Shown here in pieces: positions 1 through 8,531 of a DNA stretch of 64,000 bases. Each line of letters opens with the position of its first letter. The stretch's first letter is position 1. The notes under the pieces are model-generated. The model worked only from the letters and a program-made list of their open reading frames with translations, was not told the origin of the DNA and did no database searches. This DNA is from Desulfobacteraceae bacterium (GTDB taxonomy: Bacteria > Desulfobacterota > Desulfobacteria > Desulfobacterales > Desulfosarcinaceae): contig JAMOUQ010000044.1 of NCBI GenBank assembly GCA_027068085.1, positions 1 to 64,000 of the forward strand, read 5' to 3'. The position numbers and the translations under genes were made by a program.

Positions 1-1
1 C

Positions 2-70
2 CTGGAGATGATGCAGTGCAGGGCCAGCCGGCATATCTACAGGCTCAAGCACAACGACAACACACGATAG
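2..70 (+). CDS. possible 3' end of an upstream gene
   Basis: A frame open from the window edge runs 22 codons to a TAG at 68-70. The peptide is Arg/His-rich at its end (ASRHIYRLKHNDNTR). It could be the tail of a gene lying upstream on the same strand, but it is too short to assign. Between it and the sigma gene I see about 60 bases with no convincing promoter. Confidence 0.2.
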   Translation: MEMMQCRASRHIYRLKHNDNTR

Positions 71-133
71 AGGCGGAGGCGGGCATTTGCAGGGGCTGGA
101 CAATTGCCCTGGGCCGGAGTAGATTGGAGAATC

Positions 134-757
134 ATGACGCAGCCGCCCTCATCGCCTGGTATCGGCAGGGATGCAGATGCCCGCTGGTTGACCGAACTTG
201 TCAGATCGGCCCGGCAGGGGGACGACCTGGCTTTCAACCGCCTGATAGACCTTCACCACGAGGCGATCTATAAAATGATATTTTACCGGATAAAAGATGC
301 CATGGATGCCGAAGACCTGAGCCAGGAGGTCTTTTTACAGGCCTGCCGGAATATCGGCCGCCTGCGACAGGCAGCCAATTTCCGGGCCTGGCTGTTCAGG
401 ATCGCGGTAAACCGCGTGAAGGATTACCGGCGCCGGAAACGCTGGAGCTTTATTAGAGGCCTTTTCAGAACCGAAGACCTGTCCGGCCAAGACGGCCGCC
501 TGGCAGTTCAGGCCCCGGAAGGACCTGAAAGGGTGAGGCGGCAGCAGTTCTGGCAGGAAGTGGACCGGTTGCTGGAGCCGCTTTCGCCTGCCGAGCAGGA
601 GGCCTTCAGGTTGCGCTTTTTCGATCAGCTCAGTATAAAGGAGATCGGCCAGGTCCTGGACAAGCCGGAAAATACCGTCAAAACCCATCTTTACCGGGCC
701 TTGCGCAAAGTAAAGGCATCGCCTTTTCTGGACCGGCTGGCGGAGGCGGCCCCATGA
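134..757 (+). CDS. ECF-type RNA polymerase sigma factor
   Basis: A 207-residue sigma-70 family protein of the extracytoplasmic-function type. Region 2 is at about residues 15-85 (GDDLAFNRLIDLHHEAIY, AEDLSQEVFLQA, FRAWLFRIAVNRVKD). Region 4 is at about residues 135-195, with a helix-turn-helix around IKEIGQVLDKPENTVKTHLYRALRK. The ATG at 134 follows a GGAG and fits the family N-terminus; an ATG 30 bases upstream would add residues outside the family fold. The stop overlaps the next start as ATGA, so translation with the anti-sigma gene is probably coupled. The neighbours, an anti-sigma and a periplasmic Spy-like protein, suggest an envelope or metal stress regulon. Family assignment is firm; the inducing signal is inferred. 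Confidence 0.9.
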   Translation: MTQPPSSPGIGRDADARWLTELVRSARQGDDLAFNRLIDLHHEAIYKMIFYRIKDAMDAEDLSQEVFLQACRNIGRLRQAANFRAWLFRIAVNRVKDYRRRKRWSFIRGLFRTEDLSGQDGRLAVQAPEGPERVRRQQFWQEVDRLLEPLSPAEQEAFRLRFFDQLSIKEIGQVLDKPENTVKTHLYRALRKVKASPFLDRLAEAAP

Positions 758-1290
758 GCATGCCAAGCGAAAAACATCTGGACTACGACGAATTGCTCAA
801 GGCGGTGGTGGATGCATCCGATTTGCCCGATGGCCTCAGGGAGCATCTCGATCATTGTCCGCAGTGCCAGGAGCAGTTGCAGAGAACCACGCAGCGGCTG
901 GAGAGCATCGGCCGGATCGCCGCCCGCCTGGCGCCGGAACCGTCCCGCAGCGTGCGGGTTCATGGCCGGCGGCAGGCGAGGCGTCCTCTGGGTGGCGGCC
1001 GGATGAAGTCTTTCATGGCCATGGCCGCGGTGGCCATGCTGGTGGTCCTGGTGTCGGTCTGGTCGCGGCATTTTTTCGCGCCTTCCGGCAGCGACCAGGT
1101 GGGGCAGTTGATTGCCGATGTCAACCGGCTGGTGGAAAACCCCCTGCCGGCAGGTTATTCAAGCCTGGCCGCGGTGGCAGACCCGTTGCCGACGGCCGAT
1201 CCGGCGGCCGATCCCACGGCCTTCATCGTGCCGGAGGTGGGGCCGCCGGGCGCAGGTGATATTCCGGAAAACGAAAGGATAACAGGATGA
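754..1290 (+). CDS. zinc-binding transmembrane anti-sigma factor
   Basis: A 178-residue protein. The N-terminal domain carries the His-x3-Cys-x2-Cys motif of ZAS-type anti-sigma factors (HLDHCPQC, about residues 31-38). A single hydrophobic segment at about residues 85-105 follows an Arg-rich stretch, so the ZAS domain should be cytoplasmic and the roughly 70-residue C-terminus, rich in Pro, Ala and Asp, periplasmic. It overlaps the sigma gene upstream and the Spy-like gene downstream by ATGA. Its expected role is to hold the ECF sigma at the membrane until a periplasmic signal arrives. The C-terminal part is not recognisable as a known sensor domain, which fits sensing being left to the next protein. 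Confidence 0.8.
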   Translation: MSMPSEKHLDYDELLKAVVDASDLPDGLREHLDHCPQCQEQLQRTTQRLESIGRIAARLAPEPSRSVRVHGRRQARRPLGGGRMKSFMAMAAVAMLVVLVSVWSRHFFAPSGSDQVGQLIADVNRLVENPLPAGYSSLAAVADPLPTADPAADPTAFIVPEVGPPGAGDIPENERITG

Positions 1291-1712
1291 AACCGTATCT
1301 TGCCTGCCTGGCAGCAGTGCTCGTCCTGGTGACGGCGAATTCAGTCCGGGCAGAAGCCGGCGGTCGCTGGTGGCGGATTCCGCGGCTGGTTGAGCGGCTG
1401 CATTTGACACCTTCCCAGACAGAACGCCTGGACAAGGCCTTCCATCAGGCAAGGCTGAACATGATCCGGCTAAAGAGCAAGGTGGAGGCCGCGCAGTTCG
1501 AGCTGGAATCCCTGATGGAAGCCGAAGACTTCGACGAGGACGCCGCCATGGCCCAGTACCGCAAGCTGGAACAGGCCCGCACCGAGCTGGGCATGGAGCG
1601 TTTCCGCTTCCTGGTCCAGGTGCGCAAGATCGTCGGGCACGAGGCCTTCCAGGAGCTGATGCAGATCAAGCGCGCCCGCCGGCGCAGGGCACCCGGTGAC
1701 AAGGGGCCCTGA
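1287..1712 (+). CDS. periplasmic Spy/CpxP/CnrX-like sensor protein
   Basis: A 141-residue exported protein with a clear signal peptide (residues 1-22, ending SVRAEA). The remainder is a helical, Leu/Gln/Glu-rich domain typical of the Spy/CpxP/ZraP/CnrX superfamily, including LHLTPSQTERLDKAF, close to the LTPEQ motif of that group. It ends in a basic tail (KRARRRRAPGDKG). The start overlaps the anti-sigma stop by four bases. In CnrYXH systems a protein of this superfamily is the metal sensor that releases the sigma factor. I infer a similar role here from gene order; no clear His/Met metal site can be proved by eye. An intrinsic terminator follows about 55 bases downstream. Confidence 0.7.
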   Translation: MKPYLACLAAVLVLVTANSVRAEAGGRWWRIPRLVERLHLTPSQTERLDKAFHQARLNMIRLKSKVEAAQFELESLMEAEDFDEDAAMAQYRKLEQARTELGMERFRFLVQVRKIVGHEAFQELMQIKRARRRRAPGDKGP

Positions 1713-1766
1713 AGCTGCCTTTACAATTTTCTTGTTTTTTTCCCACATTCATCAAATTTTTCCATT

Positions 1767-1795
1767 CCACCCCCTTTGACGGGGGTGGTTTGTTG
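1767..1795 (+). terminator. intrinsic terminator of the sigma/anti-sigma/sensor operon
   Basis: A perfect 8-bp stem (CCACCCCC at 1767-1774 with GGGGGTGG at 1781-1788), a 6-nt loop and a T-rich tail (TTTGTTGT). Confidence 0.75.
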
Positions 1796-1851
1796 TCGGA
1801 TCGGGCCGGGCGGATTCTCTGACCTGCCTGCCAAGGAAGGGAGACACTTGC

Positions 1852-2718
1852 ATGGAAAGCCGGTGGTTGGCGGCCGTTTTCGGCCTGGCGGCTGCCTGCA
1901 GCTGGGGCGCCGGTGATTTCAGCGGAGCTGTGGCCAGCAGGAAGGCCGATGTCTGGAAGGTGGTTTTCTGCGGCCAGGCGGCCGGGGCCCTGATCCTGCT
2001 GGCCATGGCCCTGGCAAGCGGAGAAAAGGTGCCTGCCGGCGGTCAGATGGCCTATGGCCTGCTGGCCGGGGTTTGCGGCGGAGCCGGCCTGGTGGCCCTT
2101 TACACCGGCCTTGCCCGGGGCAGGATGGGAATCGTGGCTCCCCTTTCGGCGGTCATCACCGCTATTGTGCCCGTCGTGGCCGGAGCCGTGTGGCAGGGCC
2201 TGCCCGGCAGTCTTCAGGTTTTGGGTTTCGGCCTGGCCCTGGCGGCGGTCTGGCTGCTGGCCTCCCGGCCGGAAGAAGGCGGCCTGCGGCCGGTCGAGCT
2301 TGTCTATTCCCTGCTGGCCGGCTTGGGGTTCGGTCTTTTTTTCTTATTTATCGCCCTGGCGGGCAGACAGTCGATTTTCTGGCCCCTGATGGCGGCCCGC
2401 TGCGGTTCCATCGGCCTGGTGGCGGCCATGCTCCTTGGACGCCGGGCGCAGGCCGGGGCAGGCGGTATCCGGCTCCGGGGCCGGGTCCTTGTCTATGCGG
2501 TTTTGGCCGGAATTTGCGATGCTGCCGGAAACGGCTTTTTCGTAGGAGCGGTAAAGCTGGGCCGCCTGGATGCGGCCGCAGTTCTGGGGTCCCTCTACCC
2601 GGCGGCCACCGTGATCCTGGCCTGGCTGCTGCTCAAAGAGCGTCTGGCGCCGCGCCAGTGGTGCGGAGTCTGGATGGCCCTGGCGGCCCTGGGGTGCATC
2701 GCCTGGCCCGGGGCCTGA
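1852..2718 (+). CDS. EamA/DMT-family membrane transporter
   Basis: A 288-residue, very hydrophobic protein with about ten predicted membrane segments in two EamA repeats (roughly residues 1-140 and 150-288). The second half ends with the usual pattern SLYPAATVILAWLLLKERL followed by a last helix. Drug/metabolite transporters of this type export amino acids, metabolites or drugs; the substrate cannot be read from sequence. The ATG follows GGGAGAC. The gene stands alone between a terminator and the convergent leuD gene, 22 bases away. Confidence 0.85.
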   Translation: MESRWLAAVFGLAAACSWGAGDFSGAVASRKADVWKVVFCGQAAGALILLAMALASGEKVPAGGQMAYGLLAGVCGGAGLVALYTGLARGRMGIVAPLSAVITAIVPVVAGAVWQGLPGSLQVLGFGLALAAVWLLASRPEEGGLRPVELVYSLLAGLGFGLFFLFIALAGRQSIFWPLMAARCGSIGLVAAMLLGRRAQAGAGGIRLRGRVLVYAVLAGICDAAGNGFFVGAVKLGRLDAAAVLGSLYPAATVILAWLLLKERLAPRQWCGVWMALAALGCIAWPGA

Positions 2719-2740
2719 AGAATCTTGCCGCAGGTGACCG

Positions 2741-3265
2741 TCAATACCGCGAGTCGGCGTACTCCACCCAGCCGCCGGCCTGGACCAGGGCCAGGTCGAA
2801 TTCTCCCAACCGGAAGGAAAACTCCAGGGACTTGCCGTTGCCGCTGATTACCAGCTGGCCGGTGCGGGGATCGGCCTCGGCCCGGGCAGGCCCGGGGCTG
2901 AACTTCGAGAAGATGGCCTCGATCTGCTCCGGGGCAAGCTCCACGGCCAGCATGCCGCAGTTGAACATGTTCTGGCGGAAGATGCGGGCAAAGCCGGAGG
3001 CAATCACCAGGTTGATGCCGTTGACCTCCAGGGCCCAGGGGGCATGCTCCCGGCTGGAGCCGCAGCCGAAGTTGTCCCGGGTGACGATGACCTGCTTGCC
3101 GGCAAGGTCGCTGGCCGGGTCGAAGCCTTCCAGCTTCAGGTCTTCCAGCAGGTAGGGCTTGAGGGCCTGGCGGGAGATTTCCGTCAGGTACTTGGCCGGG
3201 ATGATTTCGTCGGTATTGATGTCGGAGCGGTCCAGAAAGAGGATGTTGCCGCCGAAGGTTTTCAT
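2741..3265 (-). CDS. leuD: 3-isopropylmalate dehydratase small subunit
   Basis: A 174-residue swivelling-domain subunit of the aconitase superfamily. Landmarks are the N-terminal GNILFLDRSDINTDEIIPA and the substrate-loop FGCGSSREHAPWAL at about residues 67-80. With LeuC it isomerises 2- to 3-isopropylmalate in leucine synthesis. At about 170 residues it belongs to the short LeuD/HacB group found in archaea and many anaerobes. The ATG is preceded by GGAGGGAAA and overlaps the leuC stop by four bases, so the subunits are translationally coupled. Members of this group also include homoaconitase and related dehydratases, so substrate assignment is by likelihood. Confidence 0.85.
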   Translation of the reverse strand: MKTFGGNILFLDRSDINTDEIIPAKYLTEISRQALKPYLLEDLKLEGFDPASDLAGKQVIVTRDNFGCGSSREHAPWALEVNGINLVIASGFARIFRQNMFNCGMLAVELAPEQIEAIFSKFSPGPARAEADPRTGQLVISGNGKSLEFSFRLGEFDLALVQAGGWVEYADSRY

Positions 3266-4554
3266 TTTCCCTCCTGGTACAGTTCGGAGTTGGCCAGGTG
3301 GCCGGCCAGGGCGCTGGCCGCGGCCGTGGCCGGGCTCACCAGATGGATCATGCCGCCTTTGCCCATCCGGCCGTTGAAGTTGCGGTTGGTGGTGGCGGCG
3401 CAGACCTCGCCTTCTGCCAGCACGCCGTTGCTCATGCCCAGGCAGGCCCCGCAGGTGGGGTTGGTGACACAGGCCCCGGCTTGGATGAAGGTTGCGATCA
3501 GGCCTTGTTCCAGGGCCTGGGCGTAGATCTGGGGTGTGGCCGGCGAGACGATCATCCTTACGCTGGGAGCGATCTGCTTGCCGGCAAGAATCCCGGCCGC
3601 CACCTGCAGGTCCTCCAGGCGGCCGTTGGTGCAGGAGCCAAGATAGACCTGGTCGATGGGCGTGCCGGCAAGCTCGGACACAGGTTTTACCTGGTCCGGC
3701 TTGTAGCCGTAGGTGGCCTGGGGGCTGAGATTGGAGACGTCGTGCTCGATGACCTGCTCGTAGTCCGCGTCCGGGTCGGGTGCAAAGCGGAGATAGTCTT
3801 CCAGGGCCTCTTGGGGCGAGCCGTATTGCTGGCTGATGAAAGGCCAGAGGAATTTTACCGTGGTCATGTCCGGGGCGCAGATTCCGCTGGTGGCCCCGGC
3901 CTCCACGGCCATGTTACAGAGGGTCATCCGTTCTTCCATGCCCATGGCCTCCACCACCGGCCCGCCGAACTCGATCACCCGGTCGGTGGCGCCGTTGACG
4001 CCGATGCGGCCGATGACCGAAAGGATGACGTCCTTGGCAAAGACGCCGGCCGGCAGGCTGCCGGTGATCTCGATCCGGATGGTCCGGGGGCGCCTGAAGG
4101 CGCAGACACCCTTGAGGATGCCCACTTCCAGGTCGGTTGTGCCCACCCCGGCGGCAAAGGCCCCGAAGGCGCCGTGGGTGCAGGTATGGGAGTCGCCCAT
4201 GATGATGGTGTAGCCGGGGCGGACAAAGCCCTGTTCCGGGAAAAGGGCGTGGCAGACCCCGTTGCGGCCGATGTCGAAAAAGTCCTTGATTCCGTGGCGC
4301 CGGGCCCAGTCCCGCAGGATCTTGCCCTGGGTGGCGGTCTTGGAGTCCTTGGCCGGGGTGACGTGGTCGATGACGGCCTTGATCCTGTCCGGGGCAAAGA
4401 CCCGGTCCTTGCCCCGGGCCTCCAGGTCCACGATGGCCGGCGGGGTGGTGATCTCGTGGCAGAAGACCGCGTCCAGCCTCAGGACGAAGACCCCCTCGGC
4501 CGGCCGGTCGACCACGTGGGAGGCGAAGATTTTGTCGGCAATTGTCTGGCCCAT
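3262..4554 (-). CDS. leuC: 3-isopropylmalate dehydratase large subunit
   Basis: A 430-residue aconitase-family protein holding the labile [4Fe-4S] cluster. The three cluster ligands are visible as Cys308 (GSCTNGRLED) and Cys368/Cys371 (PTCGACLG). MGDSHTCTHGAFGAFA at about residue 119 is the usual active-site stretch. The length matches the short two-subunit LeuC/HacA type, not the roughly 470-residue enterobacterial LeuC. It lies 85 bases downstream of lepA on the same strand and is coupled to leuD. No other leucine genes are in the window, so a homoaconitase-like or other hydro-lyase activity remains possible. Confidence 0.87.
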   Translation of the reverse strand: MGQTIADKIFASHVVDRPAEGVFVLRLDAVFCHEITTPPAIVDLEARGKDRVFAPDRIKAVIDHVTPAKDSKTATQGKILRDWARRHGIKDFFDIGRNGVCHALFPEQGFVRPGYTIIMGDSHTCTHGAFGAFAAGVGTTDLEVGILKGVCAFRRPRTIRIEITGSLPAGVFAKDVILSVIGRIGVNGATDRVIEFGGPVVEAMGMEERMTLCNMAVEAGATSGICAPDMTTVKFLWPFISQQYGSPQEALEDYLRFAPDPDADYEQVIEHDVSNLSPQATYGYKPDQVKPVSELAGTPIDQVYLGSCTNGRLEDLQVAAGILAGKQIAPSVRMIVSPATPQIYAQALEQGLIATFIQAGACVTNPTCGACLGMSNGVLAEGEVCAATTNRNFNGRMGKGGMIHLVSPATAAASALAGHLANSELYQEGK

Positions 4555-4639
4555 GGTGATTTCAGCTCCTTATGTTATTTTTATGCAGTCACGACGGAAC
4601 CGCAGCGCAACGCAGATATGTGGCCCCGCAACCGCCACA

Positions 4640-6445
4640 TTACTCGGTGTCGGTCTTAAGAACCGATAAAAACGCCGCCTGGGGGATCATCACCTTGCCC
4701 ACCATCTTCATCCGCTTTTTGCCCTTCTTCTGCTTTTCCAGCAGCTTGCGCTTGCGGGTGATGTCACCGCCGTAGCACTTGGCCGTGACGTCCTTGCGGT
4801 AGGGGTTGACCGTGGAACGGGCGATGATCTTGCCGCCCACCGCCCCCTGGATGGCGATCTTGAACATCTGGCGCGGAATCTCTTCCCTGAGCCTGTCGCA
4901 GGCCAGGCGGGCCCGCTGGTAGGCGCGTTCCTCGTGAACCAGCTGGCTCAGGGCGTCGAGCCGCTCGCCGTTTATCAGTATGTCCAGCTTGACCAGGCGG
5001 GTGGGCCGGTAGCCGATGATCTCGTAGTCGAAGCTGCCGTAACCCTGGGTGATGGACTTGAGCCTGTCGTAGAAGTCGTAGATCACCTCGGACAGGGGCA
5101 GCTCGAAGATCATCTCCAGCCGGTCGCTGGTAAGGTACTGGTAGTTCTTGTTGATCCCGCGCCGTTCCAGGCACAGCTGCATCACCGCTCCCATGTAACG
5201 GTCCGGGGTGATGATGGTGGCCTTGATAAAAGGCTCCAGGGCCTGGTCGATGGTGGTCGGGTCGGGGTAGAGGGCCGGGTTGTCGATGATGATTTCGGTC
5301 CCGTCCTGCATGATCAGCTTGTAGCGGACAGAGGGAACCGTCAGGATCAGGGAAAGGCCGTATTCGCGCTCGAGCCTTTCCTGGACCACTTCCAGGTGGA
5401 GCAGGCCGAGAAAACCGCAGCGGAAACCGAAGCCCAGGGCGGCCGAGTTGTCCTTTTCGTAGATCAGGGAAGCGTCGTTGAGCTTGAGCTTTTCCAGCGC
5501 CTCGGCCAGTTCCTCGTAGTCGTCCGAGGCCACCGGGTAGATGGAGGCAAAGACCACCGGCTTGGCCTCCTTGAAGCCGGGCACCGGTTCCTTGCAGGGC
5601 CGGGCGTCGTCGGTGATGGTATCGCCGCAGCGGGTGTCGGAGACGGTCTTGATCCCGGCTATCAGGTAGCCCACCTGGCCGGCGGAAAGGCTCGGCCGGG
5701 GGATGCGCTCGATCTGGAAGATGCCCACTTCCTCCACCTTGTAGGTGGCGTTGTTGGACATGAAGCGGATCTTCTGGCCGGCGGCGATGGTGCCGTCCGC
5801 CACCCGGAAATGGACGATGGTGCCCCGGAAAGGATCGTAGTGGGAATCGAAGATCAGGGCCCGCAGGGGGGCGTCCGGATCGCCTTCCGGCGGCGGAAGC
5901 TGGGTGACGATGGCCTCCAGCACGTCCTCGATGCCGGTGCCTTCCTTGGCCGAGGCCAGGATGGCGCTTTCAGGATCAAGGCCCAGGTCTTCCTCGATCT
6001 GGAGCCGGACCCGCTCGATGTCGGCCGAGGGCAGGTCGATCTTGTTGATCACCGGGATGATCTCCAGGTCGTGTTCCAGGGCAAGGTAGAGGTTGGCCAC
6101 GGTCTGGGCCTGCACTCCCTGGCTGGCATCGATCAGCAGCAGGGCCCCTTCGCAGGAGGCCAGGGCCCGGGAGACCTCGTAGGTGAAGTCCACGTGGCCC
6201 GGGGTGTCGATCAGGTTGAGGTGGTACTTCCTGCCGTCGTTGGCGGTATATGGCAGGCAGACGGTCTGGCTCTTGATGGTGATGCCCCGTTCGCGCTCGA
6301 TGTCCATGTTGTCCAGGATCTGCTCCTTGAACTGGCGTTCGGAGATGATCCCGGCAAACTGGATCAGGCGGTCCGACAGGGTGGACTTGCCGTGGTCGAT
6401 ATGGGCGATTATGCTGAAATTGCGTATTTGCTTTATAGAATCCAT
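4640..6445 (-). CDS. lepA: elongation factor 4 (LepA)
   Basis: A 601-residue translational GTPase that acts on the ribosome and is linked to back-translocation and 30S biogenesis. G-motifs are clear: [15 protein letters not shown] (P-loop), RGITIKSQ (switch I), DTPGHVDF and NKIDLP. The LepA-specific C-terminal domain ends in a Lys-rich tail ([16 protein letters not shown]) and the full family length is present. The gene is the first of a probable lepA-leuC-leuD transcription unit and is divergent from the response-regulator cyclase gene. Confidence 0.97.
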   Translation of the reverse strand: MDSIKQIRNFSIIAHIDHGKSTLSDRLIQFAGIISERQFKEQILDNMDIERERGITIKSQTVCLPYTANDGRKYHLNLIDTPGHVDFTYEVSRALASCEGALLLIDASQGVQAQTVANLYLALEHDLEIIPVINKIDLPSADIERVRLQIEEDLGLDPESAILASAKEGTGIEDVLEAIVTQLPPPEGDPDAPLRALIFDSHYDPFRGTIVHFRVADGTIAAGQKIRFMSNNATYKVEEVGIFQIERIPRPSLSAGQVGYLIAGIKTVSDTRCGDTITDDARPCKEPVPGFKEAKPVVFASIYPVASDDYEELAEALEKLKLNDASLIYEKDNSAALGFGFRCGFLGLLHLEVVQERLEREYGLSLILTVPSVRYKLIMQDGTEIIIDNPALYPDPTTIDQALEPFIKATIITPDRYMGAVMQLCLERRGINKNYQYLTSDRLEMIFELPLSEVIYDFYDRLKSITQGYGSFDYEIIGYRPTRLVKLDILINGERLDALSQLVHEERAYQRARLACDRLREEIPRQMFKIAIQGAVGGKIIARSTVNPYRKDVTAKCYGGDITRKRKLLEKQKKGKKRMKMVGKVMIPQAAFLSVLKTDTE

Positions 6446-6475
6446 GGTCCTGCCAGCTTTAAAGTCAAAACTATG

Positions 6476-6505
6476 TTGACACCCAGCGTTTTTTGGAGTT
6501 ATATT
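6476..6505 (+). promoter_or_regulatory. sigma-70 type promoter for the response-regulator cyclase gene
   Basis: A perfect TTGACA (6476-6481) and TATATT (6500-6505) are separated by 18 bases in an AT-rich stretch. The start point would be near 6512, leaving a leader of about 80 bases. Confidence 0.6.
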
Positions 6506-6593
6506 TTCGTTAAAATCTGCTTTAGTATCAGATTGTTTTGAAGCCTGTCAATGGCCAAACCATAGCCTATCCGGACGGATCGAACAACCCTAA

Positions 6594-7517
6594 ATGGATG
6601 CCAATATTCTCATTGTGGACGATGATGTTGCCATTCGTGACGCCATGCACGAGTTTATCCAGATGTCCGGATACGCCTCTCACATTGCCGACAGCGCCGA
6701 AGATGCCCTGGCCATCATCGAAAACCAACCCATCGACGTGGTGATTACCGACATCATGCTGCCGGGCATGGACGGCCTGGAGCTTACCGACCATATCAAA
6801 CAGAACCACGACATCGATGTCATCGTCATGACCGGTTACAGCGGTGATTACTCCTACGAGGAGGCCATCAGCAAGGGCGCCAGCGATTTTGTCTTCAAGC
6901 CGGTGCGCTTCGAGGAGTTGCTGCTGCGCCTGCGACGGGTACTGAAGGAGCGGCGTCTTACCCAGGAGCGGGTGCACATGCTCGAAAGGCTCAAGCGCCT
7001 GTCCATAACCGACGGCCTGACCAACCTGTACAACTCACGCTATTTCTACAGCCAGCTCAAGGCCGAGGTGGAACGCAGCAACCGTTACAATCACCCCCTG
7101 TCGCTGCTGTTGCTGGATATCGACAATTTCAAGAAGTACAACGACAGTTACGGCCACCTGGAAGGGGACAAGGTGCTGGTGCGGCTGGGCCAGGTGATCA
7201 AGTCCTGCCTGCGGGCCATGGACTCGGCCTACCGTTACGGGGGCGAGGAGTTCACCGTAATCCTGCCCGAGACAGAAGGCGCCGAGGCGGCCACCGTGGC
7301 CGAAAGGATCCGCGCGGCGGTGGAGGAGTTACGTTTCAAGCCGGTCGGGGACACCAAGGTTTCCATCACCGTAAGTGTCGGAGTCACCGAGTATATCCGG
7401 GGAGAAGATGTGGCGGTCTTCGTCCAGCGGGCCGACCGTGCCATGTACCAGTCCAAGGACAAGGGCCGCAATCATGTCTCCTGCCTTTTCATCACCCAGC
7501 AGGGCTGCGCCCTGTAA
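6594..7517 (+). CDS. response regulator with diguanylate cyclase (GGDEF) output
   Basis: A 307-residue protein. The receiver domain (residues 3-115) has the acidic pair D9-D10, phosphoacceptor D53 (ITDIMLPGMDG), T80 and K102. The GGDEF domain spans about 137-300, with the active-site GGEEF at 216-220 and an RxxD inhibitory site (RAMD, 207-210) five residues upstream. Both the active site and product feedback site are therefore intact, and the protein should make c-di-GMP when phosphorylated. No cognate histidine kinase is next to it. The ATG has no strong ribosome-binding site, but a good promoter lies upstream. This architecture is PleD/WspR-like with one receiver. Confidence 0.92.
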   Translation: MDANILIVDDDVAIRDAMHEFIQMSGYASHIADSAEDALAIIENQPIDVVITDIMLPGMDGLELTDHIKQNHDIDVIVMTGYSGDYSYEEAISKGASDFVFKPVRFEELLLRLRRVLKERRLTQERVHMLERLKRLSITDGLTNLYNSRYFYSQLKAEVERSNRYNHPLSLLLLDIDNFKKYNDSYGHLEGDKVLVRLGQVIKSCLRAMDSAYRYGGEEFTVILPETEGAEAATVAERIRAAVEELRFKPVGDTKVSITVSVGVTEYIRGEDVAVFVQRADRAMYQSKDKGRNHVSCLFITQQGCAL

Positions 7518-7529
7518 CTGATTTTTCAT

Positions 7530-8501
7530 CTACTGGACAACGACTTTCAGCAGCAGATCGCCCCGCCTGCCGTCGGGCAGAGCCTTGCCCATGCCCTTGA
7601 GCCGCAGGACCTGTCCGTCGGCTGTGCCCGGGGGCACATCGACCCGCAGTACCCGGCGCTGGAGCCCGGCTGCCGGAACATTGACCAGTTTGCGGGTGCC
7701 CACCAGGGCCTCGTAGGGTGATATGACGATGGTGCCGTAGAGGTTGGGATCGTCCTGGCCGGCCGTGGGGCGGACTATCTGGAGCCGGTGGGTGCGGCGC
7801 CGGGCGGTGGCCTTGCGCACCCTGCTGGTCATGCCGGTGGAGGGCAGGAGCAGGAAGAGTTTCAGAAAGATCATTCCGAAGACGAATCCCCCCACGTGAG
7901 CCCACCAGGCCACCCCGCCGACTGCGCTGTGCGTGCCGGCGGCGTTGATGAACTGGAGCATGAACCACAGCCCCAGAAAGAAGTAAGCCGGTATCTCAAC
8001 GAACCAGGGAAAGATGAAGATCGGAATCAGGGTCAGGATGCGGGCGTTGGGAAAGAGCAGGAAATAGGCTCCCATCACCCCGGCGATGGCGCCGCTGGCG
8101 CCGATGGTCGGCACGTTGGAGTGGGCATTGAGCATCAGGTGGGACAGCCCGGAAGTCAGGCCGCACAGCAGATAGAAGATCAGGTAGCGCAGCGGTCCGA
8201 GCCGGTCCTCCACGTTGTCGCCGAAGATATACAGCGACCACATGTTGCCCAGCAGGTGGAGAAAGCCGCCGTGCAGGAACATGAAGGAAAGAAAAGAAAA
8301 GGCCTGCTGGCCGAAGGTAAAATAGGCCGCCAGCTGATCGACGGTATAACGGGCCGGCACCAGGCCGTAGATGTAGAGCATGCGTTCCAGGTCCGGCCCC
8401 AGGGTCAGCTCGTACATGAAGACCAGAACGTTGACCCCTATCAGGGCCGTGTTGACCACCGGGACGTTCCTGGAAGGTGTGGTGTCACGAATGGGTATCA
8501 T
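7530..8501 (-). CDS. rhomboid intramembrane protease fused to a DnaJ C-terminal domain
   Basis: A 323-residue protein. Residues 1-225 form a rhomboid domain with about six membrane helices: the HGGFLHLLGNMWSL stretch at 78-90, the catalytic Ser136 in TIGASGAIAG and His202 in WWAHVGGF. Residues 245-323 match the second C-terminal substrate-binding domain of DnaJ/Hsp40 (ISPYEALVGTRKLV, DVPPGTADGQVLRLKGMG, GRRGDLLLKVVV), with no J-domain and no zinc fingers. The two parts are joined by a basic linker (RVRKATARRRTHR). The enzyme would cleave membrane proteins; the cytosolic tail could bind unfolded or hydrophobic segments. It follows nadC by 30 bases. The domain calls are strong; the role of the fusion is unknown. 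Confidence 0.88.
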   Translation of the reverse strand: MIPIRDTTPSRNVPVVNTALIGVNVLVFMYELTLGPDLERMLYIYGLVPARYTVDQLAAYFTFGQQAFSFLSFMFLHGGFLHLLGNMWSLYIFGDNVEDRLGPLRYLIFYLLCGLTSGLSHLMLNAHSNVPTIGASGAIAGVMGAYFLLFPNARILTLIPIFIFPWFVEIPAYFFLGLWFMLQFINAAGTHSAVGGVAWWAHVGGFVFGMIFLKLFLLLPSTGMTSRVRKATARRRTHRLQIVRPTAGQDDPNLYGTIVISPYEALVGTRKLVNVPAAGLQRRVLRVDVPPGTADGQVLRLKGMGKALPDGRRGDLLLKVVVQ

Positions 8502-8531
8502 GCTTTTTCCAGTCGGGTTGGGCGGCCGGTG

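Noticed and set aside
4934-6541. A long plus-strand open frame opposite lepA
   Set aside because: Shadow of lepA; no conserved motif.
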